Assembly (NCBI GenBank): GCA_019636195.1
Contig: JAHBYA010000016.1
Span: 40,413-104,412, forward strand
Origin: Planctomycetota bacterium
Lineage (GTDB): Bacteria; Planctomycetota; UBA8742; UBA2392
DNA: 64,000 bases
Direction: 5' to 3'
The position numbers and the translations under genes were made by a program. Every line of letters starts with the position of its first letter. The first letter of the stretch is position 1. Shown here one piece after another: positions 58,834 through 64,000 of this stretch. The notes below the pieces were generated by a model. The model made no database searches, had not been told where the DNA came from, and saw nothing but the letters and a program-made list of their open reading frames with translations.

Positions 58834-59505
58834 TCAGCCGCGGCTTGGCGGTTTGAAGTCCTGCTCAAGGTTGCGCAGCGACTCGGGCAGGGCGCTGTCG
58901 GCCTGCTCTTTCATGGCCTGCTTGCGGTCGCCATCGTCGATGCTGCCATCGACCTTCAGCGCCGGCATTGTGACCGGGCGTTCGAGCTCGGGGTGGCCGC
59001 ACTTGGGGCAGGCGATGGCCATGCCGTCTTTGTAGTTCAGGACGTTGAACTTGCTGAAGCATGCCGGACAGCCCAAGATCGTGATGTTCTGGGTCTGCAG
59101 CAACTCGTGCACCTGGTCAGAAGACAGCACCTGCTTGCTGACCATGACCTCACCAAGGCGGAAGAACAGGTTGAAGCGCTCAAGCTTGGCTTGCTCGCGG
59201 ATGCACTCGTGCACCTGCAACTCGGTGCAATAGTTTTTTTCAATGGCCAGGCGCCCCAGCGTCATGCCCATCTTGCGCACGGCGGGCGACATCTCAAGGC
59301 GTGAGCGGTTCTCGCGCTGGATGGCCAGCACGGTCATCAACTCTTCGTCGGACAGAAAGCCTTCATCCACCATGATCTTGCCAAGGTGGGTGCCGTCGGG
59401 CGCCTTTTCCTGCGACTCGACGGCCTTGGCAAGCTGCTCCTCGGTGATAAAGCCGCACGAGACGGCAATCTTGCCGAACAGGACTTCAATCTTGGTGGTG
59501 GCCAT
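58834..59505 (-). CDS. MshEN-like repeats with C-terminal zinc ribbon
   Basis: 223 residues from ATG 59505 ('MATTKIEVLFGKIAVSCGFI'). Two tandem MshEN-like segments ('GKIMVDEGFLSDEELMTVLA' and 'LGEVMVSKQVLSSDQVHELL') of the kind that end GspE/PilB ATPases and bind cyclic di-GMP in some proteins. They are followed by a zinc-ribbon-like motif with 'CPACFSKF' and 'CPKCGHPE', and an acidic tail. No ATPase domain is present. Cyclic di-GMP or scaffold roles are possible, unproven. Confidence 0.7.
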   Translation of the reverse strand: MATTKIEVLFGKIAVSCGFITEEQLAKAVESQEKAPDGTHLGKIMVDEGFLSDEELMTVLAIQRENRSRLEMSPAVRKMGMTLGRLAIEKNYCTELQVHECIREQAKLERFNLFFRLGEVMVSKQVLSSDQVHELLQTQNITILGCPACFSKFNVLNYKDGMAIACPKCGHPELERPVTMPALKVDGSIDDGDRKQAMKEQADSALPESLRNLEQDFKPPSRG

Positions 59506-59646
59506 CGGCGATCCCGGAGCGACAACAGGCCGATGATACTTCCGCGCTGTCACATCAAAAGTGTGCAGACCGCGAAAGATTCAAGGTGGTAGAAGTCGCA
59601 CACAAGTACTGCGGCCTTGCCGCCGTTGCCGCGATGCATGCAAAAA

Positions 59647-59671
59647 AGAACGGGCCGGAAAGGCCCGTTCT
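59647..59671 (-). terminator. Intrinsic terminator
   Basis: Stem AGAACGGGCC/GGCCCGTTCT with loop GGAAA; minus strand continues into TTTTTTG. It serves the radical-SAM-like gene ending at 59782. Confidence 0.8.
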
Positions 59672-59781
59672 CCTCTACCGATTTCCCGTCCGCGGGAAAG
59701 GGGGTCAAACAGGGTGTCGCCCGTCTCACCCGCGATAACCTTACCCCGCCAACCGAAGTACGGCAAACAAAACCCGACTTG

Positions 59782-61113
59782 CTAGACCCTGACCCGCGTG
59801 TTGAAAACCGCCTTGAAGGCTTTGGCTGCAAACCACAGGGCCGCGCGTTTGATCGGCCAGGCGTTGGGGTTGGGCATCAAGCCGCGGCACTCTTCGGGCA
59901 GCATGATCAGGCTTACTTTCACGTTCGGTGCGATGCCGATGGGCAGGCCCTTTTCCATGCAGCGACGGTAAAAGTGCTGAAACACCGGCAGCATGTCCTC
60001 GACGCGCGGCGGCTTGCGCTTGCCGTAGGCGGCACCCACTACAGGCCGGAACACGCACACCGTCGGTATTGCGCCGTGATCGACAATCCAGTCAATCGCG
60101 CGCATGCTGCTTTCCAGCGGCTCCAGCCCGGCGATGATCTCGCCGTTGACAGTGTCAAAGCCGACTTCATTGGCGCAGAAGTCGATGGCATCAAGGTAGC
60201 GCTGTAAACCCGCGCGGCGGGCCTTGCCGGGGCCGATTTCGACAAACAGGTCGGCGTCAATCACTTCAAAGCACAGGCTTACATTGTTCACGCCAAGCTG
60301 CTTGAAGCGACGGTAGTTCTCAAAGTTCGCGTCCGGCGGCGCCTGCAAGCCCAGCAGCAGGTTCGTTTGCGACTTCAGCTTTTCAAACAGCGGCTCAAAC
60401 AGGCCCAGATAGTCGTTGCTGTCAAGGAAGCCGGTGTTCACGTGCACGAAGGTAATCTTGCTTTCCTTGCGTGCGGCGATGGCGGTTTCAAGCACATCTT
60501 GAATGCTCTTTTCGGCCTCTTCCTGGCTGCCCAAATTCTGGCCCTCTGTACAGAACTTGCAGTACTCGTTTTCGCCGTTGGGCCCCCAGTTCTGGCAGCG
60601 CGGGCCCCAGTACACGCCCAGGTATGTGCCCTGCAGGCAACCGATGCGCTGCATCAGCTTGCCCGACGACGTGCGCTGCTTGTACCACTTGGGTTCTTCC
60701 GGAATCGTCACGGTGTCCACAAGCTCGGCGTTGGCGCGGTCCAGCGTGCCGACCCACGGCCCGCGTTTGGCTGTCTCCATGCTGTCGTAGGCGCTGTAGT
60801 CGAAGGGCTCGCGCTCGCGCCAGATTTGATAGGGGACTGTCCCCGCAGGTGACTGTCCCTCTTCTGGCGCTGCTTTCACCAGCCAGTACGGCGAGTTGCC
60901 CACCCACCACTCGACGACGGGCACATTCGTGTACATGTCGGCGCCGATCACAACCTCAAGGCCGCTGCCCAGGCCCGCGCGGTTGCGGATGATCTGGCGG
61001 GCGTCTTCGTCAAGGTCGCAACTGGCGTCGATCTTCAAGCCTTTGCAGTAAAGGTCCAGCTTGAGGTACGCCGGGTTGCACTTGCCGTCAGGTGTGAACA
61101 GGCCGACTGTCAT
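59782..61113 (-). CDS. Radical-SAM-like protein with atypical Cys cluster
   Basis: 443 residues from ATG 61113 ('MTVGLFTPDGKCNPAYLKLD'). A Cys-rich region reads 'GCLQGTYLGVYWGPRCQN', then 'GENEYCKFCTEG'; this resembles a [4Fe-4S] radical SAM cluster but not CxxxCxxC. Downstream a TIM-barrel-like body follows ('GFLDSNDYLGLFEPLFEKLK', 'LGVNNVSLCFEVID', 'NGEIIAGLEPLESSM'). Function unknown. A GGGGACTGTCCCC palindrome lies inside its frame (60832-60860), encoding part of 'SPAGTVPYQIWRERE'. The start ATG has GGAAAG upstream. Confidence 0.65.
   Translation of the reverse strand: MTVGLFTPDGKCNPAYLKLDLYCKGLKIDASCDLDEDARQIIRNRAGLGSGLEVVIGADMYTNVPVVEWWVGNSPYWLVKAAPEEGQSPAGTVPYQIWREREPFDYSAYDSMETAKRGPWVGTLDRANAELVDTVTIPEEPKWYKQRTSSGKLMQRIGCLQGTYLGVYWGPRCQNWGPNGENEYCKFCTEGQNLGSQEEAEKSIQDVLETAIAARKESKITFVHVNTGFLDSNDYLGLFEPLFEKLKSQTNLLLGLQAPPDANFENYRRFKQLGVNNVSLCFEVIDADLFVEIGPGKARRAGLQRYLDAIDFCANEVGFDTVNGEIIAGLEPLESSMRAIDWIVDHGAIPTVCVFRPVVGAAYGKRKPPRVEDMLPVFQHFYRRCMEKGLPIGIAPNVKVSLIMLPEECRGLMPNPNAWPIKRAALWFAAKAFKAVFNTRVRV
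60832..60860. repeat. GGGGACTGTCCCC palindrome inside the radical-SAM-like gene
   Basis: GGGGACTGTCCCC at 60832-60844, then GCAG and GTGACTGTCCCT, the same palindrome family as in ksgA (18634). It keeps the reading frame of the host gene. Confidence 0.75.
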
Positions 61114-61199
61114 GGGCTTTCCGGGCGTACGCGGGGGCAACCAGTCTATTGTTGCCCGCAGCAGGTGAAAGGGGCCTTCGCGCGGGCTATCATGCCGGC

Positions 61200-62003
61200 A
61201 TGGGTGAAGACGAAATCATGGTTACGATCGCCAGCGCGATCGCGGCGCTGGTCATGTGGGGCCTGTGGGGCGCGAACCGCAGGGGCATGCGCAGCGACTT
61301 CTACCCCAACGCAAGCATCAAACAGCTCACGCTGATCGGCGGCATCGTCAACGCCGGCCTGCTGTTCATGATTCTAAAGCTGTGGTCGTCCTTTGATGTG
61401 CGCGACTCGGCGCCGTACCTTGCCCAGTACTGGTTCATGGGCGCGGCGTTTGCCGCCGTTGCGGGCATCATCATCTCGCCGCTGATGGGCATTTCGCACC
61501 GCGATGACGTGTGTGAACGCTCAAACCCCGCGGCGGCCTTTGCGTGGCTGGGCGTTGTCGCGGGCTTCACCATCGCGTACGCGGGCAGCAACATCGGCGA
61601 CGGCCCGGGCTGGTGGGTGGTTGTGTTCTGCACCTTCGTGGCGTACGGCTTTCTGCTCGCGGTGTGGTTTGCCTTTGAGCTGGCGTTTCACATCGCGGAG
61701 CTGGTCACCGTTGAGCGCGACGTGGCCGCGGGCATGCGCTTTGGCGGCCTGATGCTGGGCCTTGGCATTGTCGCGGGCCGCGGCGCCGCGGGCAACTGGC
61801 AGGGCCCGGATAACGCGATTGCCGACTTTCTTTCAGTGGTCGTACCGGCATTGCCGCTGGTGGTGTGCGCCGCGATCGTTGAACTGCTGCTGCGGCCCAA
61901 GGCCGGCGCGGAAGTGCGCCAACCGGCGCTGTTCGGCGCGTTGCCCGGGCTGGCGTTTACCTTGGGCGGGTTCTTTTACGTATGGCTGTTGAAACCCTGG
62001 TGA
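61200..62003 (+). CDS. DUF350-type membrane protein
   Basis: 267 residues, about eight hydrophobic helices in two repeats. 'RSNPAAAFAWLGVVAGFTIA' and 'DVAAGMRFGGLMLGLGIVAG' match the repeated DUF350 unit (UPF0719, E. coli YjfL-like). E. coli YjfL lies beside a PspA-like protein (YjfJ) and a glutathionylspermidine-synthase-like protein (YjfC); here an ATP-grasp gene of that type overlaps by 22 bp downstream. The ATG at 61200 was chosen; no strong SD is visible. Confidence 0.75.
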   Translation: MGEDEIMVTIASAIAALVMWGLWGANRRGMRSDFYPNASIKQLTLIGGIVNAGLLFMILKLWSSFDVRDSAPYLAQYWFMGAAFAAVAGIIISPLMGISHRDDVCERSNPAAAFAWLGVVAGFTIAYAGSNIGDGPGWWVVVFCTFVAYGFLLAVWFAFELAFHIAELVTVERDVAAGMRFGGLMLGLGIVAGRGAAGNWQGPDNAIADFLSVVVPALPLVVCAAIVELLLRPKAGAEVRQPALFGALPGLAFTLGGFFYVWLLKPW

Positions 62004-63196
62004 ATCAGCACGCCACGCTGCGCGTTGGCGAGGCCATGCCGCCGGATGAGTTCCGGCAGGTGTGGCTTGATACCGTGTTTGACAGCTTCAAGCTTGACCC
62101 GCAGTTCGGCGACACCTGCACGCTGGCGCCGTGGCCGCTGGTGATGCGCGCCGACGAGTGGCGCAAGCTCGCGGCCTGGAGCGAGGCCCTCGCGGCAGAA
62201 ACCCTGGCCGCCGAGCACGCGCTGGCCCACCGCCCTGACCTGCTGCGGCGCCTTGCCCTGCCGCGCCAGGCCCGCGCCGCTATTCTTGACGCGTCAACAT
62301 TCGGCCCGGCGCCCGGCATCGCGCGCGTCATGCGCTTTGACTTTCACCCGGCGGCACATGGCTGGGCGCTTAGCGAAGTCAATTGCGACGTGCCCGGCGG
62401 GTTTATTGAAGCCACGGGCTTCACGCGCCAAATGGCGGCGCACTACCCGGACCTGCGCATGGCAGGCGACCCGACGGCGGCCCTGTGCGACGCGCTGGCG
62501 GCGCCCGGCGGGCCGGTGGGTTTTGTTCACGCCACAGGCTATCTGGACGACCGGCAGGTCATGCACTTTCTGGCCCGCGAGATGGAAGCCCGCGGCTTTG
62601 AAGCGCCGCTGCTGGCGCCGGACCACATTACATGGAAAGACGGCACCGCGTGGGCCGGGCGCGCGCCGCTGGCGGCGCTCTTTCGTTTCTTCCCAGCCGA
62701 ATGGCTGCCGAATCTCGACCGCAAATCGGGCTGGCGTCACTATTTTGCGGGCAGCAACACGCCGCAGTGCAACCCGGCCACGGCGCTGGCGCCGCAAAGC
62801 AAGCGCCTGCCGCTGGTCTGGGACGACCTTGGCATAGCCATGCCGACATGGAAGCGACTGTTGCCTGAAACCCGCGAGGCACGCGGCACAAGCGCGGACG
62901 CGCAGTGGGTGCTCAAGGCTGCGCTGGGGCGCGTGGGCGATGAAGTCGGCATCGCGGGCGTGACGGGAGAAAAGGAGCTGCGCCAGATTTCACGCTGGGC
63001 GCGGCGACGCCCAAAGCGCTGGATTGCCCAGCGTCGCTTTGACGCGGTGGCGCTGGACGCGCCCGGATCGGTCGTGTACCCGTGCATCGGCGTCTTTGTC
63101 GTGGACGGCAAAGCCGCAGGCGCATACTGCCGCGTGTCGCGGCGAGCGCTGATTGACGGCGCCGCGATGGACGTTGCGCTGCTGCTGGAGGATTGA
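61982..63196 (+). CDS. Glutathionylspermidine-synthase-like ATP-grasp enzyme
   Basis: 404 residues. The fold is shown by 'MRFDFHPAAHGWALSEVNCD', 'VPGGFIEATGF', 'WVLKAALGRVGDEVGIAG' and a late 'WIAQRRFDAVAL' and 'VYPCIGVFVVDGKAAGAYCR', as in the C-terminal synthetase domain of GspS and E. coli YgiC/YjfC. The amidase domain of bifunctional GspS is absent. It overlaps the DUF350 gene and is followed 1 nt later by the gene at 63197. It may ligate a peptide or amino acid to an amine; exact substrates unknown. Confidence 0.8.
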   Translation: MAVETLVNQHATLRVGEAMPPDEFRQVWLDTVFDSFKLDPQFGDTCTLAPWPLVMRADEWRKLAAWSEALAAETLAAEHALAHRPDLLRRLALPRQARAAILDASTFGPAPGIARVMRFDFHPAAHGWALSEVNCDVPGGFIEATGFTRQMAAHYPDLRMAGDPTAALCDALAAPGGPVGFVHATGYLDDRQVMHFLAREMEARGFEAPLLAPDHITWKDGTAWAGRAPLAALFRFFPAEWLPNLDRKSGWRHYFAGSNTPQCNPATALAPQSKRLPLVWDDLGIAMPTWKRLLPETREARGTSADAQWVLKAALGRVGDEVGIAGVTGEKELRQISRWARRRPKRWIAQRRFDAVALDAPGSVVYPCIGVFVVDGKAAGAYCRVSRRALIDGAAMDVALLLED

Positions 63197-63940
63197 GTGA
63201 GCAAAGAACTGTTCACAGCCTGGGCACCGCCCCAAAGCGACTGGTCGCAATGGGCCAAGCCTGCGCCGTTCATCGGCCGGGAAATCGCCACAGCAACCCA
63301 ACGCTACAGCGGCCCGGCGATCGACCCATCGGCAATCAAGCCCTCGGAAGACCTCGCCGTTATCCTTGAGTTGCCCGGTGCGGAAGGCGTTGCGCTTGCC
63401 GTCGGCATGGCGCAGCACGGCTGGCGCCCCGTGCCGATGATCAACACCACCGCGGGCAACATGCCCGCCATCAGCATGGAGGCGATTCTGGGCGAACTGC
63501 GCAGCGGCGCGCCAATCGTGCAGGCGGCCCAGATACCTGAAAGCGCGCCGCCCGTGTTCATACTCGACAGCGGCCGCGGCGCGCCCGGTTACTCACAGAT
63601 GCCGCGCACCTACGACAACCGCTGGATGGTGTTCCCGCAGGACTTTCCTTCCGGCAACAACATGCTGGGCCATGGCATCCGCCGTGTGCTGATCATGACC
63701 CGCGAGGTGGCTGTCCGGGACGACCTCATACACGTCCTGCGCCGCTGGCAGGAGGCCGGTATCCAGTTGCTGCGCGAGTTTCCCGGCGACGGCCAGCCGC
63801 CCCATGAACTGACCGTCAACAAGCCCAGCCGCTTCAAGTCCGGCTGGTACCGCCTTCTTGTGGCGATGGGCCTGAAGAAGAACTCCGCCGGCGGCTTCGG
63901 CGGCTGGATACCCGAGCCTTCCCAGTCCGGCCACGGATAA
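63197..63940 (+). CDS. Unknown protein, partner of ATP-grasp gene
   Basis: 247 residues, not recognised. GTG start immediately after the ATP-grasp stop (TGA-GTG junction), so translation is coupled. No signal or membrane segment. The body has 'EDLAVILELPGAEGVALAVG', 'YDNRWMVFPQDFPSGNNMLG' and 'GWYRLLVAMGLKKNSAGGFG'. A terminator follows. Its position suggests a partner in the DUF350/ATP-grasp system. Confidence 0.65.
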   Translation: MSKELFTAWAPPQSDWSQWAKPAPFIGREIATATQRYSGPAIDPSAIKPSEDLAVILELPGAEGVALAVGMAQHGWRPVPMINTTAGNMPAISMEAILGELRSGAPIVQAAQIPESAPPVFILDSGRGAPGYSQMPRTYDNRWMVFPQDFPSGNNMLGHGIRRVLIMTREVAVRDDLIHVLRRWQEAGIQLLREFPGDGQPPHELTVNKPSRFKSGWYRLLVAMGLKKNSAGGFGGWIPEPSQSGHG

Positions 63941-63943
63941 TGA

Positions 63944-63969
63944 AAAGGCCCGGCAAGTGCCGGGCCTTT
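63944..63969 (+). terminator. Intrinsic terminator
   Basis: Stem AAAGGCCCGGC/GCCGGGCCTTT with loop AAGT, then CTGTG; it closes the DUF350/ATP-grasp operon. Confidence 0.75.
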
Positions 63970-64000
63970 CTGTGCTTCACTGTGCGATCATGCCTTGCGA

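Noticed and set aside
1..64000. CRISPR arrays, prophage, insertion sequences or rRNA genes
   Set aside because: No spaced direct repeats, transposase, phage structural genes or rRNA signatures were recognised.

Overview
The window is GC-rich bacterial chromosome with single-copy housekeeping genes (accA, a ubiE/menG-type methyltransferase, rplM-rpsI, ksgA, pntAA-pntAB-pntB, etfB-etfA, groES-groEL). It also has paired DUF1800/DUF1501 proteins, type IV pilin-like and MshEN-like proteins, many secreted lipoproteins and an ECF sigma factor fused in operon to a DUF3160 membrane protein. This mix suggests an uncultured planctomycete or another PVC-like bacterium; that assignment is an inference. 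Promoters look like ordinary sigma70 promoters, and UGA is the normal stop for many genes.

Layout. 0-2.1 kb: accA (cut by the window edge), ubiE-like, rpsI and rplM on the minus strand. 2.3-9.6 kb: lipoproteins, a Fur/PerR-like regulator and, divergent from it, a thioredoxin-fold protein whose catalytic motif is encoded UGA-Gly-Pro-Cys. That gene is best read as a selenoprotein with a bacterial SECIS-like hairpin; a Cys paralogue and an EF-hand hydrolase-like protein follow. 9.7-13.5 kb: a MoxR/ChlI-like ATPase and two secreted Cys-rich proteins. 13.6-17.8 kb: a three-subunit molybdenum hydroxylase with the extra Fe-S loop of 4-hydroxybenzoyl-CoA reductase. 18.2-22.4 kb: ksgA and transhydrogenase. 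22.4-28 kb: DUF1501/DUF1800 and secreted proteins.

28.0-28.3 kb holds a compact apparent attenuator: promoter, a 16-codon leader peptide with four consecutive Asn codons, mutually exclusive antiterminator and terminator hairpins, and then the tRNA-Asn(GUU) gene 11 nt after the U-tract. 28.4-52.8 kb: cardiolipin synthase, an acyl-CoA ligase-like protein, a candidate AT-rich DnaA-box region, EtfBA, AMMECR1, sigma/DUF3160, UDG, DHH phosphoesterase, FAH, CoaB, asparaginase, threonine aldolase, PhnD-like, the GroESL operon, a PII-like protein, a CDP-alcohol phosphatidyltransferase, a ThiF-like protein and an ABC exporter.

52.8-57.9 kb is the most striking region: an apparent bacterial ESCRT-III/Vps4 module. 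It has a PspA-like coiled coil, a second coiled coil, a Vps4/CdvC-type AAA ATPase with an N-terminal MIT-like helical domain, a WaaP/Kdo-kinase-like protein and a Snf7/CHMP2-like protein. A few kilobases later (61.2-63.9 kb) lie a DUF350 membrane protein, a glutathionylspermidine-synthase-like ATP-grasp enzyme and an unknown partner, a set also seen next to PspA homologues in other bacteria (E. coli yjfJ-yjfL-yjfC). Together these suggest a membrane-remodelling or envelope-stress island. Several families of palindromic repeats are scattered through the window, two copies of one lying inside protein-coding frames (ksgA and a radical-SAM-like gene).
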